Below, in pieces: positions 11,007 through 19,555 of a stretch of DNA of 52,758 nucleotides. The first letter of the stretch is position 1; each line of letters starts with the position of its first letter. The stretch is from an uncultured Prevotellaceae bacterium (GTDB lineage Bacteria > Bacteroidota > Bacteroidia > Bacteroidales > Bacteroidaceae), in the NCBI GenBank assembly GCA_902778535.1, contig CACYYG010000021.1:1-52758 (forward strand), in the 5' to 3' direction. The position numbers and the translations under genes were made by a program. The notes below the pieces were generated by a model. The model was not told the DNA's origin and searched no databases. It worked only from the letters and a program-made list of their open reading frames with translations.

Positions 11007-11051
11007 GTCTTTTTAGTTATTAAAAGGGTTGATAAATATACAAATGATGTA

Positions 11052-13625
11052 TTATTCTTCTGGATTTTCTGGAATGATTGGCATCTCAGGTGCTTCCTGA
11101 ACCTCTGCCGACTCTTCCTCGTCGGCGTTCTCCTCAGCGAGTTCCTCTTCGGTGGCTTTCTGCACCTTGCATACAGAGGCAATGACGTCGTTCTTCTTCG
11201 TCAGGTTGATGAGGCGCACTCCTTGCGTGGCTCGGCCCATGACACGAACCTCTGAGACGTTCAGACGGAGGAGGATGCCGCTCTTGTTGATAATCATCAG
11301 GTCGTTCTCGTCGGTCACCACCTTGATGGCCACCAGGCGGCCGGTCTTCTCAGTAATGGCGAGGGTCTTCACGCCCTTGGCGCCTCGGGCCGTCTTGCGG
11401 TAGTCTTCAATGTCGGTGCGCTTGCCGTAGCCGTTCTCGGAAACCACCATGATGGTCTCTGTCAGCGGGTCGTTGACGCATACCATGCCCACCACTTCAT
11501 CGTCGCCTCCGTCGAGCTTCATGCCTATCACGCCTCTTGTGTCGCGGCCTGTAGAGCTGACAAGCTTTTCATCGAAGCGCACGGCCCGTCCGTTGCGGTT
11601 GGCAAGGAGAATTTCGTTGCGTCCGTTGGTCAGCCTGACGGCTACTACGTCGTCGCCTTCGTCAATCTTGATGGCTTTCACACCGGCGGCTCTCACATTC
11701 TTATAAGCGTCGAGGCAAGTCTTCTTGACAATGCCCTGCTTGGTGGCAAAGACCACATAGTGCGACTTGAGGAAGTCCTCGTCGTTGAAGTTCTTGATGC
11801 GAAGCACGGCATTGATGGAGTCGTCGGGCTCGATGTTGAGCATGTTCTGTATGGCCCGGCCCTTCGAGTTCTTATCGCCCTCGGGTATCTCGTAGCACTT
11901 CTGCCAGTAGCAGCGTCCCTTCTGAGTGAAGAAGAGCAGCGTGTTATGCATCGTGGCAGGATAGATATACTCGGTGAAGTCGTTGTCGCGGTGGCGTGCT
12001 CCCTTGGCTCCCATGCCGCCTCGTCCCTGTGTCCGGAAGTCGTTGAGCGGCGTGCGCTTGACGTAACCCATGTGGGAGATGGTGATGACAACGGGATCAT
12101 CGGGATAGAAGTCCTCGGCGTTGAACTCGTGGTCGAAGGGAATGATCTCCGTGCGGCGCTCGTCGCCATATTTCTCCTTCACCTCGAGGAGGTCGTCCTT
12201 CATCACCTGCTTGCAGCGCTCAGGGTTGTCGAGAATTTCCTGAAGGTCGGCGATGAGCTTCATCAGGTCGTCGTATTCCTGATGCAGCTGGTCTACGCGC
12301 AGGCCGGTGAGCTGCGACAGACGCATATCGACGATGGCCTTCGACTGCGGCTCGTCCAGGTTGAAGCGGGTCTCCAGGTTGCGCTGGGCATCGGTGGGTG
12401 TCTTCGAGTTGCGTATGATGTGCACCACCTCGTCGATATTGTTCACGGCAATAATCAAACCCTCGAGAATGTGGGCACGCTCCTGAGCCTTCTTCAGGTC
12501 GTACTTCGTGCGGCGTATGGTCACCTCGTGGCGATGGTCGATGAAGTAGCGGATGCACTCCTTCAGCGTCAGCAGCTTCGGGCGCAGCTTGCCGTGCGTT
12601 CCAGGTATGGGCACCAATGCGATGCTATTTACTGAGAATGAGCTCTGTAGAGCCGTCATCTTGAAGAGCTTGTTCAGGATGACATTAGCATTGGCGTCGC
12701 GCTTGCAGTCAACAACGATGCGCATGCCCTGACGGCCCGACTCGTCGTTCACGTTGGCAATGCCCTCCACCTTGTGCTGGTTGGCCAGCTCGGCAATGTA
12801 GGTCACCAGCTCGGCCTTGTTCACGCCGTAGGGCAGCTCAGTCACCACGATCTTGTCGTGCTGGTCGCCGGGCTCAATCTCGGCCTTGGCGCGCATCACG
12901 ATTCGTCCGCGTCCTGTTTCGTAGGCATCGCGTACGCCCTGCAAGCCATAGATGTAGGCTCCCGTGGGGAAATCGGGTCCTGGAATGTACTGCATCAGTC
13001 CGTCGGTGTCGATGTCGGGGTTGTCGATATAGGCGCAGCAGCCGTCGATGACCTCGCCCAGGTTGTGCGTCGGCATGTTCGTGGCCATACCCACGGCAAT
13101 GCCGTTGCCGCCGTTCACCAGCAGGTTGGGCACCTTGGTGGGCATGACGCTGGGCTCCTTCAGCGAGTCGTCGAAGTTGGGCTCCATGTCAACGGTGTCC
13201 TTATCAAGGTCGTCCATGATGTGCTCGCCCATCTTCGAGAGTCGGCACTCGGTGTATCGCATGGCAGCGGGAGAGTCGCCGTCGACCGAGCCGAAGTTTC
13301 CCTGTCCGTCGACGAGCATGTAGCGCATGTTCCAGGCCTGGCCCATGCGGACGAGGGCTCCGTAGACGCTGGAGTCGCCGTGAGGGTGGTATTTACCCAG
13401 CACTTCGCCCACTACGCGCGCGCATTTTTTATAAGGTTGTGTACTTACATTGTTGATGCCCATCATACCATAGAGGATACGACGGTGCACGGGTTTGAAT
13501 CCGTCGCGTACATCAGGGAGGGCACGAGCCACAATCACCGACATGGAGTAGTCGATGTAAGAGCTCTTCATTTCCTCCTCGATGTTAATCTTCAGAATTC
13601 TGTCGTTGTCAAACGTCTGGTCCAT
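11052..13625 (-). CDS. gyrA: DNA gyrase subunit A
   Basis: An 857-residue type II topoisomerase subunit that cuts and rejoins DNA and, with GyrB, introduces negative supercoils. The N-terminal breakage-reunion domain has [20 protein letters not shown] at about 72-91 and the catalytic tyrosine Tyr124 in [10 protein letters not shown]. The C-terminal beta-pinwheel carries a degenerate GyrA box ([11 protein letters not shown]) and ends in an acidic Glu-rich tail. At quinolone-determining positions, Ser85 (E. coli Ser83) is the sensitive residue and Gly89 stands where E. coli has Asp87. It has a leader of about 100 bases from a -7 box at 13727-13734. GyrA rather than ParC is chosen because of the GyrA-box remnant and length. 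Confidence 0.95.
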   Translation of the reverse strand: MDQTFDNDRILKINIEEEMKSSYIDYSMSVIVARALPDVRDGFKPVHRRILYGMMGINNVSTQPYKKCARVVGEVLGKYHPHGDSSVYGALVRMGQAWNMRYMLVDGQGNFGSVDGDSPAAMRYTECRLSKMGEHIMDDLDKDTVDMEPNFDDSLKEPSVMPTKVPNLLVNGGNGIAVGMATNMPTHNLGEVIDGCCAYIDNPDIDTDGLMQYIPGPDFPTGAYIYGLQGVRDAYETGRGRIVMRAKAEIEPGDQHDKIVVTELPYGVNKAELVTYIAELANQHKVEGIANVNDESGRQGMRIVVDCKRDANANVILNKLFKMTALQSSFSVNSIALVPIPGTHGKLRPKLLTLKECIRYFIDHRHEVTIRRTKYDLKKAQERAHILEGLIIAVNNIDEVVHIIRNSKTPTDAQRNLETRFNLDEPQSKAIVDMRLSQLTGLRVDQLHQEYDDLMKLIADLQEILDNPERCKQVMKDDLLEVKEKYGDERRTEIIPFDHEFNAEDFYPDDPVVITISHMGYVKRTPLNDFRTQGRGGMGAKGARHRDNDFTEYIYPATMHNTLLFFTQKGRCYWQKCYEIPEGDKNSKGRAIQNMLNIEPDDSINAVLRIKNFNDEDFLKSHYVVFATKQGIVKKTCLDAYKNVRAAGVKAIKIDEGDDVVAVRLTNGRNEILLANRNGRAVRFDEKLVSSTGRDTRGVIGMKLDGGDDEVVGMVCVNDPLTETIMVVSENGYGKRTDIEDYRKTARGAKGVKTLAITEKTGRLVAIKVVTDENDLMIINKSGILLRLNVSEVRVMGRATQGVRLINLTKKNDVIASVCKVQKATEEELAEENADEEESAEVQEAPEMPIIPENPEE

Positions 13626-13726
13626 TCTTTTTTATATAAATTGTATCTGTCAGTTTTTCATGCAAAATTGCCGTAGAGGGCATTTAAATGGCCGTAAGCG
13701 CATTTTTCCCCTTTTCGTTGCGACTG

Positions 13727-13734
13727 CAAAGGTA
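13727..13734 (-). promoter_or_regulatory. -7 box TACCTTTG of gyrA
   Basis: Reverse-strand TACCTTTGCAGTCG, about 100 bases before the gyrA ATG. The long leader may carry control but no clear hairpin was seen. Confidence 0.65.
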
Positions 13735-13851
13735 GTATTTTTTCTTCAAACTCACGCCGTTTTAAGCAATTTTAATCTAAACATTTGTCATAAAACATAA
13801 AGTTTAGCAGAAATTTTGTGGAAATAATGATGGCAATGGTTGATTTTTTTG

Positions 13852-13859
13852 TATCTTTG
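13852..13859 (+). promoter_or_regulatory. -7 box TATCTTTG of the thiamine-phosphate-synthase-like gene
   Basis: TATCTTTGCACC, 22 bases before the ATG at 13882; it excludes the upstream in-frame ATG at 13840. Confidence 0.75.
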
Positions 13860-13881
13860 CACCGCAAACAGCGACGTAAGG

Positions 13882-14496
13882 ATGAAACTCATCATTATGA
13901 CACAGTCCACGTTCTTCGTGGAAGAAGATAAAATCCTGACCGCCCTCTTCGAGGAAGGATTGGACAACTTGCACTTGTACAAGCCATTATCCGAGCCTGT
14001 CTATTCCGAGCGGCTGCTCACGTTGCTTTCCGACGATTATTACAAGCAAATCACCGTTCACGACCACTTCTACCTTCGTGAGGAATATAACCTGAGGGGA
14101 ATTCATTTGGAAGCCCCCGACGAAGCGTTGCCATACGGCTATCGCGGCCCTGTCAGCTGCACTTGTACGTCGTTGTCGCAGTTGCGTGAAGCGAAGAAGA
14201 AAAGCAAATACGTTTTCTTAAAGTCAATTTTCGACAGCCACACCAATCCTTCTGATCGCCAGTCGTTTACGAAGGAGGAGCTGGCCGCAGCCTCTCGTCA
14301 GGGACTTATTGACCGCCACGTCTATGCCCTTGGCGGCATCAGTCTCGAAAACATCAGTCAGATGGCCGACCTCGGCTTTGGCGGCGTGGTGGTGTGCGGC
14401 GACCTGTGGCATCGATTCAACATCCACCACGGGCAGGATTTCAAGGATCTCATTGCGCATTTCGTAAAATTGCAGAGAGCTGTCAGTTGGAAATAG
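13882..14496 (+). CDS. Thiamine phosphate synthase family protein (ThiE/TenI-like)
   Basis: A 204-residue TIM-barrel protein. It has the family's LHLYKP near the N-terminus, GIHLE, the VSCTCTSLSQLREAKK strand-loop and VYALGGISLENISQMADLGFGGVVV, equivalent to the phosphate-binding G-G-I and G-V motifs of ThiE/TenI. ThiE proper has HxGQ-D and GxF-T-K motifs that are changed here (KSIFDSH), so it may be a TenI-like relative instead of the synthase. The start at 13882 is fixed by the promoter at 13852-13859. Downstream, prs follows after 28 bases, which would couple it to phosphoribosyl metabolism. Confidence 0.75.
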   Translation: MKLIIMTQSTFFVEEDKILTALFEEGLDNLHLYKPLSEPVYSERLLTLLSDDYYKQITVHDHFYLREEYNLRGIHLEAPDEALPYGYRGPVSCTCTSLSQLREAKKKSKYVFLKSIFDSHTNPSDRQSFTKEELAAASRQGLIDRHVYALGGISLENISQMADLGFGGVVVCGDLWHRFNIHHGQDFKDLIAHFVKLQRAVSWK

Positions 14497-14524
14497 AGAA
14501 GTCACCGACAATAATATATAAATA

Positions 14525-15460
14525 ATGAGTACACAAAACTATATGGTCTTCTCGGGTACTGCCACGAGATATCTGGCCGAGAGAATCTGCCAAAGCCTGG
14601 GCTGTCCGCTGGGCAAGTTGCAAATCACGAAATTCTCTGACGGAGAGTTTGCCGTGAGCTACGAAGAGAGCATCCGTGGGCGCGACATCTTCCTCGTACA
14701 GAGCACTTTCCCCAACAGCGACAACCTGATGGAGCTGCTGCTGATGATCGATGCCGCCAAGCGCGCTTCGGCACGCACCATCAATGCCGTCATCCCTTAT
14801 TTCGGCTGGGCACGCCAGGACCGCAAGGACAAGCCCCGCGTGAGCATTGGCGCCAAACTGGTGGCCGACCTGCTGAGCGTAGCCGGTGTGAACCGTGTCA
14901 TCACCATGGACCTGCATGCCGACCAGATACAGGGATTCTTCGATGTGCCCGTCGACCATCTCTATGCCTCGGGCGTCATCATGCCCTATCTGAAGAACCT
15001 GAACCTTGAAGACCTGGTTGTCGCCTCGCCCGACGTAGGCGGCTCGAAGCGAGCCAACACCTATGCCAAGTATTTAGGCTGTCCGCTGGTGCTCTGCAAT
15101 AAGACCCGCGCCCGTGCCAACGTGGTGGCTACGATGCAGATCATTGGCGAAGTAGAGGGCAAGAACGTGGTCATTATCGACGATATGGTTGACACCGCCG
15201 GCACCATCACCAAGGCTGCCGACCTGATGATGGCCTCTGGTGCCAAGAGCGTGCGTGCATGTGCCAGCCATTGCGTGATGAGCGGCCCTGCCAGCGAGCG
15301 CGTGCAGGAGTCGGCTCTTACGGAAATTGTCTTCACCGACAGCATTCCCTACACCCAGCGCTGTGCAAAGGTAAAACAGCTCTCCGTCGCCGATATGTTT
15401 GCCGAGGCCATACGTCGCGTCATCGACAACAAGAGCATCAGCGACCTGTACATCGTGTAA
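14525..15460 (+). CDS. prs: Ribose-phosphate pyrophosphokinase
   Basis: A 311-residue enzyme that makes PRPP from ribose-5-phosphate and ATP, feeding nucleotide, histidine, tryptophan and NAD synthesis. It has FSDGEFAVSYEESIRGRDIFLVQS near the start (in two motif blocks), MDLHADQIQGFF, the ADLLSVAGVNRV region and the PRPP-binding loop VVIIDDMVDTAGTITKAA around residues 218-235. Length is normal for the class I family. It lies in a plus-strand operon with the ThiE-like gene upstream (28-base gap) and a TlpA-like gene downstream, separated by GATTGAAAATTGAA repeats. Confidence 0.97.
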   Translation: MSTQNYMVFSGTATRYLAERICQSLGCPLGKLQITKFSDGEFAVSYEESIRGRDIFLVQSTFPNSDNLMELLLMIDAAKRASARTINAVIPYFGWARQDRKDKPRVSIGAKLVADLLSVAGVNRVITMDLHADQIQGFFDVPVDHLYASGVIMPYLKNLNLEDLVVASPDVGGSKRANTYAKYLGCPLVLCNKTRARANVVATMQIIGEVEGKNVVIIDDMVDTAGTITKAADLMMASGAKSVRACASHCVMSGPASERVQESALTEIVFTDSIPYTQRCAKVKQLSVADMFAEAIRRVIDNKSISDLYIV

Positions 15461-15466
15461 ACGTTG

Positions 15467-15501
15467 AAGATTGAAAATTGAAGATTGATTGAACGTTGAA
15501 A
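15467..15501. repeat. GTTGAAGATTGAAAATTGAA repeat at the prs/TlpA-like junction
   Basis: Tandem units of (GA)TTGAAA between two genes. The apparent TTG start codon of the downstream gene (15496) lies inside the repeat. Confidence 0.7.
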
Positions 15502-16608
15502 CAGATTCTTATTTTAGTAGTCTGCCTGCTCGTGCTTTCATGCTCTGAGAAGCCGAAAGTAGACGACGGGAAGAACTTCCACTTGGAGGGAAATGTCGAG
15601 GGATTGCCTGATGGTGAGAAACTGCTGGTGGCCGACGGCGAGGGGTTTCCCGTCGACACATTGACGGTAACCCAGGGAAAGTTCAGTTACTCGGCAAAGA
15701 CCGACACGGTGAGTTTCTACACCATCTTCGTGCTGAACAATCCTTCGAACAACGTGAACTTCTTCACCGAGCCGGGCACAGTACAGATGAAGCTGTCAGC
15801 AAAAACCGGCGAGAGCACCGTTGGAGGAACGACTGCCAACGATGCCCTGCAGCAGCTGATGACTGAAACCGGTCCTTACTACGAGAAAATCAACGAGATA
15901 GAGGCTCTCGTCAGCAACGATACCACACTCAGCCCTGAGGGCGACTGGGTGGTGAGCGAGCGCTATTTCCAACTCTACAACGAGATTGCGAGAAAGATGA
16001 AGGCTTCAGCCGTACAGAACATCGACAATGAGCTGGGCTACATGCTTGTCGTACGCTTTATTGACGAGAAAGAGGATGCTGAACTGCTCGACGAACTCAT
16101 CGCGAAGATGCCGGAGAAATTCCGTCGCCGCAGACCCGTAATCAAGTTGCAGACCATACTCAACAACAGAATAAACACCGACGAGGGACAGGTAATGCCC
16201 GACTTCACCCTCCTCACCCCCGACAGCACGCAGATGACCGTGATGAGCGAAGTGAAGCAGCACAAATACACCATCATCGACTTCTGGGCATCGTGGAGCA
16301 ATTCCTGCCGTGCAGAGATGCCTGCAATGCGTCAGCTCTATGCCGACTTCAAAGAAAAGGGGCTCGGCATCGTTGGCATCTCGCTCGACGACAAGACTGA
16401 AAATTGGAAACAGGCCATTGAAGAGCTGAAGATGGAGTGGACGCAGCTTTCTGACCTGAAGGCTTGGGATGCTGCAGCCGCACGAGCCTTCCACATTCAT
16501 ACCATCCCCTACACAGTAGTGGTCGACAGCATCGGCACCATCATGAAGAAAGGATTAAGTGGCGACGACCTCCTCCTTTTCATCGGCGACCTCATGCAAT
16601 CATTCTGA
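15496..16608 (+). CDS. TlpA-like thioredoxin-fold lipoprotein lacking the first active-site cysteine
   Basis: A 370-residue exported protein beginning LILVVCLLVLSC, a lipoprotein signal with Cys16, then a DUF4369-like beta domain (about 25-110), a helical linker and a C-terminal TlpA/AhpC-TSA thioredoxin fold. The active site, usually WASWCxxCRxEMP, reads WASWSNSCRAEMP: Ser268 replaces the N-terminal cysteine and Cys271 remains. The cis-Pro loop (HTIPYTVVVD) is intact. Such a site cannot form the usual disulfide, so peroxidase, chaperone or glutathionylation roles are more likely than disulfide exchange. The only start for the signal peptide is TTG at 15496, inside a tandem repeat. It is the last gene after prs. 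Confidence 0.85.
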   Translation: MKQILILVVCLLVLSCSEKPKVDDGKNFHLEGNVEGLPDGEKLLVADGEGFPVDTLTVTQGKFSYSAKTDTVSFYTIFVLNNPSNNVNFFTEPGTVQMKLSAKTGESTVGGTTANDALQQLMTETGPYYEKINEIEALVSNDTTLSPEGDWVVSERYFQLYNEIARKMKASAVQNIDNELGYMLVVRFIDEKEDAELLDELIAKMPEKFRRRRPVIKLQTILNNRINTDEGQVMPDFTLLTPDSTQMTVMSEVKQHKYTIIDFWASWSNSCRAEMPAMRQLYADFKEKGLGIVGISLDDKTENWKQAIEELKMEWTQLSDLKAWDAAAARAFHIHTIPYTVVVDSIGTIMKKGLSGDDLLLFIGDLMQSF

Positions 16609-16648
16609 ATGAGCTGACTCGTAATCGGCCCAAGAATTGAAGATAAGC

Positions 16649-16918
16649 TTATTCTTGACGCAACTTTAACAAGTCAAAATACATCAACCGAGTGTCTAAC
16701 TTCATAGGAGTATCTTTCTTTCCCATGGTATAGGCATATTCCTGTTCTTCTGTAGGAAAAAGAGGACGGAAATCATTCCTTTCGTAGAATGATAGGACTT
16801 GAGGCTCGTTGACTGCGTCAACAATCACAAAACGACAACCTGTCTTATTGCTGTTGGAGTAGAACCAACCCTTAACAAAATCAAGGGCTTCGCTACCAAT
16901 GCCCTTCCCAGCAAACTA
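16649..16918 (-). pseudogene. C-terminal remnant of a GNAT acetyltransferase
   Basis: The minus strand reads about 90 codons without interruption: AGKGIGSEALDFVKGWF (the acetyl-CoA loop and following helix of GNAT enzymes), FVIVDAVNEPQVLSFYERN and RLMYFDLLKLRQE, then TAA at 16649-16651. An in-frame TAG lies immediately upstream (reverse strand near 16919) at the edge of the small palindrome ATATGCAAATCTGCATAT (16921-16938), and the N-terminal half of the domain is missing. It looks like a deletion or recombination scar directly downstream of the small gene at 16939-17106. In related genomes such pairs may be an antitoxin with a GNAT toxin; this is an inference. Confidence 0.75.
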
Positions 16919-16938
16919 CATATATGCAAATCTGCATA

Positions 16939-17106
16939 TTACAGCATCCCTGCCTTGCTCAGTATCTCATGAGCCATCAGGCAAAGAGGATGCTGATCCT
17001 TGTTCTTGTTTCCCTTAAAGTCACGCTCGGCTTCCTCTGCACGACGAAGAAATTCACGTGCTTCCTTGCCTTTCAGCGTAGGGATTGCTTTAATTGCTGT
17101 TGCCAT
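16939..17106 (-). CDS. Small protein, possible antitoxin of a GNAT pair
   Basis: A 55-residue protein beginning MATAIKAIPTLKGKEAREFL, with a charged amphipathic middle (RRAEEAERDFKGNKNKD) and a short C-terminal helix (MAHEILSKAGML). The frame is open up to 17196, but the -7 box TAACTTTG at 17166-17173 places transcription start near 17160, so the ATG at 17106 is chosen. It resembles small Bacteroidales proteins that begin MAT(A/T)-K-IP-L-GK and precede acetyltransferase genes, which fits the GNAT remnant just downstream. An antitoxin-like role is therefore suggested by context only. Confidence 0.6.
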   Translation of the reverse strand: MATAIKAIPTLKGKEAREFLRRAEEAERDFKGNKNKDQHPLCLMAHEILSKAGML

Positions 17107-17165
17107 TGCTGAATATCCTTTTCTGTTTCCATCTAATAAAAGTTGACTTCGCTGACTTTCTGGCG

Positions 17166-17173
17166 CAAAGTTA
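17166..17173 (-). promoter_or_regulatory. -7 box TAACTTTG of the small antitoxin-like gene
   Basis: Reverse-strand TAACTTTGCGCC, about 60 bases before the chosen ATG at 17106. Confidence 0.65.
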
Positions 17174-17221
17174 CGATATTTTTTCTGAATCGACAATACT
17201 TTTAATAATATAATTATTTTG

Positions 17222-17290
17222 TATGATTATCCGCATTTATCCGCAAGTGACGCTGAAAGGGTCATATACGGACGATTGCGGATAATCATA
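17222..17290. repeat. 14-base perfect inverted repeat beside the integrase remnant
   Basis: TATGATTATCCGCA (17222-17235) is the exact reverse complement of 17277-17290, with a 41-base loop that repeats TTATCCGCA once more. It abuts the stop codon of the integrase remnant. It could be a terminator-like structure or part of an old attachment site. Confidence 0.6.
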
Positions 17291-17415
17291 TTATTTTGAG
17301 TTTAGTAGGTATTTCTCTGTGAATCGCAGACTGCTATGACCTAACAAGGTGCTGACCACCTTGATATTGGCTCCTTCATTCAGCAACTGTGTCCGGATTT
17401 TATTGTTCGTTGCTA
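17291..17415 (-). pseudogene. C-terminal remnant of a tyrosine recombinase
   Basis: Minus-strand translation gives TQLLNEGANIKVVSTLLGHS, then SLRFTEKYLLNSK and TAA at 17291-17293. This is the end of a phage-type integrase: the LGHSS motif holds the last catalytic histidine and TEKY the nucleophilic tyrosine. The R-H-x-x-R part and everything upstream are missing. It marks a former mobile element between the TlpA-like and kdgK genes. Confidence 0.8.
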
Positions 17416-17454
17416 TCTCAATCATATTTATGTAGACAACCAAGAACGATAATG

Positions 17455-17575
17455 CCAAAGTGTTTCAAAGCATCGGCAGCACTTGGAACAAAGTGTTCCA
17501 AAAATTTTTTGCCAATGAAACACTTTGTTTCAGCCGTAGAAACACTTTGTTTCAGCCGTCGAAACAAAGTGTTTC
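17455..17575. repeat. Palindrome array, GAAACA-N3-TGTTTC, 22-base period
   Basis: 15-base palindromes occur at 17517-17531, 17539-17553 and 17561-17575 with an exact 22-base period; the spacers are AGCCGTA and AGCCGTC. A variant GGAACAAAGTGTTCC lies at 17485-17499 and a partial copy at 17456-17466. The middle triplet alternates CTT and AAG. The array ends about 240 bases upstream of kdgK. It is not a CRISPR: repeats are palindromic and spacers are 7 bases. The rest of 17416-17750 shows no gene. Confidence 0.85.
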
Positions 17576-17750
17576 AAGCACAGATACAGTTATAGGGCTA
17601 AAGCGTCTAACCAAAAGTATGCGGTTGGCAAAGTCAGATTAACCTTACATGCCGAAAAAAAATCACATGCGCCCACACCGCACAAGTTGCGTTTTTACAA
17701 AAAATAGGGGAAAAACTACGAATATATTTGCTGAATTCAGAAAAATTCCC

Positions 17751-17758
17751 TATTTTTG
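17751..17758 (+). promoter_or_regulatory. -7 box TATTTTTG of the kdgK operon
   Basis: TATTTTTGCAGCC, 58 bases before the kdgK ATG. The leader is A-rich (AAAAACAAACAAAAAAGTAAC) with no Shine-Dalgarno. Confidence 0.65.
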
Positions 17759-17816
17759 CAGCCTAATTGGCTTATACATTATTTAATAATCTATAAAAAC
17801 AAACAAAAAAGTAACA

Positions 17817-18839
17817 ATGGCAAAAATTGTAACATTGGGCGAGATTATGCTTCGCCTGTCGCCTCAGGGCAACGACCGTTTCATTCAGAGTGAGTCATTT
17901 CGCATTATCCCCGGAGGCGGCGAAGCCAATGTAGCCATCTCTGTAGCCAATTACGGACACGAAGCCTATTTCGTTTCAAAGCTGCCGAAGCACGAGATTG
18001 GTCAGATAGCCGTCAACGCCCTGCGCCGCTATGGCGTCAATACCGAGTTTGTGGCTCGTGGCGGCGACCGCATCGGCCTCTACTACGCCGAGACGGGTGC
18101 CTCGATGCGTCCTTCGAAGGTTATCTACGACCGTGCCCACAGCAGCATTGCCGAGGCTGATCCTTCAGACTTCGACTTCGACAAGGTGATGGAGGGCGCA
18201 CAGTGGTTCCACTGGAGCGGCATTACCCCTGCCATTAGCGACAAAGCAGCTGAATTGACGCGTCTGGCCTGCGAGGCTGCCAAGCGTCACGGCGTTACAG
18301 TGTCGGTTGACCTTAACTTCCGCAAGAAACTGTGGACCAGCGAGAAGGCCATCAGCATCATGCGTCCGTTGATGAAGTATGTTGACGTGTGCATCGGCAA
18401 CGAGGAGGACGCAGAGCTGTGCCTCGGCTTCAAGCCCGACGCCGACGTCGAGAGCGGACAGACCGATGCCAGCGGCTACGAGGGAATCTTCAAGCAGATG
18501 ATGGCTGAGTTCGGATTCAAGTATGTCGTCAGCACGCTGCGCGAGAGCTACAGTGCCACTTTCAACGGCTGGAAGGCGCTCATCTACGACGGCAAGGAGT
18601 TCTATCAGAGCAAGCGCTACGAAATCAATCCCATCATCGACCGCGTGGGCGGTGGCGACTCGTTCTCCGGCGGTCTCATCCACGGTCTGCTGACGAAGAA
18701 GACGCAGGGCGAGGCCCTCGAGTTTGCTGTGGCAGCCAGTGCCTTGAAGCACACCATTAACGGCGACTTCAACCTTGTTACCGTTGATGAAGTAGAAGCC
18801 TTGGCCGGCGGCAGTGCTAACGGTAGAGTGCAGCGTTAA
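17817..18839 (+). CDS. kdgK: 2-dehydro-3-deoxygluconokinase (PfkB family)
   Basis: A 340-residue sugar kinase that phosphorylates KDG to KDPG with ATP in the cytoplasm. It has the N-terminal LGEIMLRLSP and PGGGEANVAISVANYG of the PfkB family, a FRKKLW-type segment after VSVDLNF, and the C-terminal active-site loop DRVGGGDSFSGG with catalytic Asp281. KDG kinases share exactly this GGxEANVA start and DLNFRxxLW motif, so the substrate assignment is firm. kdgA follows after 43 bases, completing the lower hexuronate pathway. The operon promoter is the -7 box at 17751-17758, and a palindrome array lies upstream. Confidence 0.93.
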   Translation: MAKIVTLGEIMLRLSPQGNDRFIQSESFRIIPGGGEANVAISVANYGHEAYFVSKLPKHEIGQIAVNALRRYGVNTEFVARGGDRIGLYYAETGASMRPSKVIYDRAHSSIAEADPSDFDFDKVMEGAQWFHWSGITPAISDKAAELTRLACEAAKRHGVTVSVDLNFRKKLWTSEKAISIMRPLMKYVDVCIGNEEDAELCLGFKPDADVESGQTDASGYEGIFKQMMAEFGFKYVVSTLRESYSATFNGWKALIYDGKEFYQSKRYEINPIIDRVGGGDSFSGGLIHGLLTKKTQGEALEFAVAASALKHTINGDFNLVTVDEVEALAGGSANGRVQR

Positions 18840-18882
18840 ACAGAGAGCCCACCCAAGCTTTCATTGAAAATAAAAATATGCT

Positions 18883-19551
18883 ATGGCAAAATTTGATAAA
18901 ATCGCAGTATTAAAGAAGATTGGTGACACAGGCATGGTGCCCGTGTTCTATCACAAGGATTTAGAGACCTGTAAGAATGTGGTGAAAGCCTGCTATGAAG
19001 GCGGCGTCCGTGCATTCGAGTTTACAAACCGCGGCGACTTCGCCCACGAGATTTTCGGCGAGCTGGTGAAGTGGGCCGACAAGGAGTGCCCTGAGCTGGC
19101 TCTCGGCGTGGGCAGCGTCGTCGATGCTCCTACCGCATCGCTCTACATCCAGCTGGGCGCCTGCTTCGTGGTGGGTCCGCTGTTCAATCCCGACATCGCT
19201 CCCGTCTGCAACCGTCGTCTCATCCCCTATTGCCCCGGCTGCATGACTGTCAGCGAGATTGGCAAGGCACAGGAACTGGGCTGCGACCTGACGAAGGTGT
19301 TCCCCGGCGACGTCGTCGGTCCCAACATGGTGAAGGGTCTGAAGGCTCCGATGCCTTGGTCGAAGATCATGGTCACTGGCGGTGTGGCTCCTGAAGAAGA
19401 GAACCTCACGAAGTGGTTCAAGGCAGGCGTCTTCTGCGTGGGCATGGGCTCAAAGCTCTTCCCCAGCGACAAGGTGAAGGCCGGCGACTGGCAGTATGTC
19501 ACCGACAAGTGCAAGGAGGCGCTTGGCTATGTGGCTAAGGCACGCGCCTAA
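18883..19551 (+). CDS. kdgA: KDPG (2-keto-3-deoxy-6-phosphogluconate) aldolase
   Basis: A 222-residue class I aldolase that splits KDPG into pyruvate and glyceraldehyde-3-phosphate. It has Glu46 in AFEFTNRGD, the Schiff-base Lys138 in DLTKVFPGD, the [12 protein letters not shown] segment and the phosphate-binding loop [17 protein letters not shown]. Length is normal for the family. It pairs with kdgK immediately upstream. Downstream, 19 bases of ATGA/GAATGAAGA repeats separate it from the sensor kinase. The symbol eda would be equally valid; kdgA is used because of the uronate context. Confidence 0.94.
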   Translation: MAKFDKIAVLKKIGDTGMVPVFYHKDLETCKNVVKACYEGGVRAFEFTNRGDFAHEIFGELVKWADKECPELALGVGSVVDAPTASLYIQLGACFVVGPLFNPDIAPVCNRRLIPYCPGCMTVSEIGKAQELGCDLTKVFPGDVVGPNMVKGLKAPMPWSKIMVTGGVAPEEENLTKWFKAGVFCVGMGSKLFPSDKVKAGDWQYVTDKCKEALGYVAKARA

Positions 19552-19555
19552 CATA

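Noticed and set aside
17455-17575. CRISPR array
   Set aside because: The repeats are 15-base palindromes separated by identical or near-identical 7-base spacers; CRISPR repeats are longer, with unique spacers of about 30 bases, and no cas gene is nearby.
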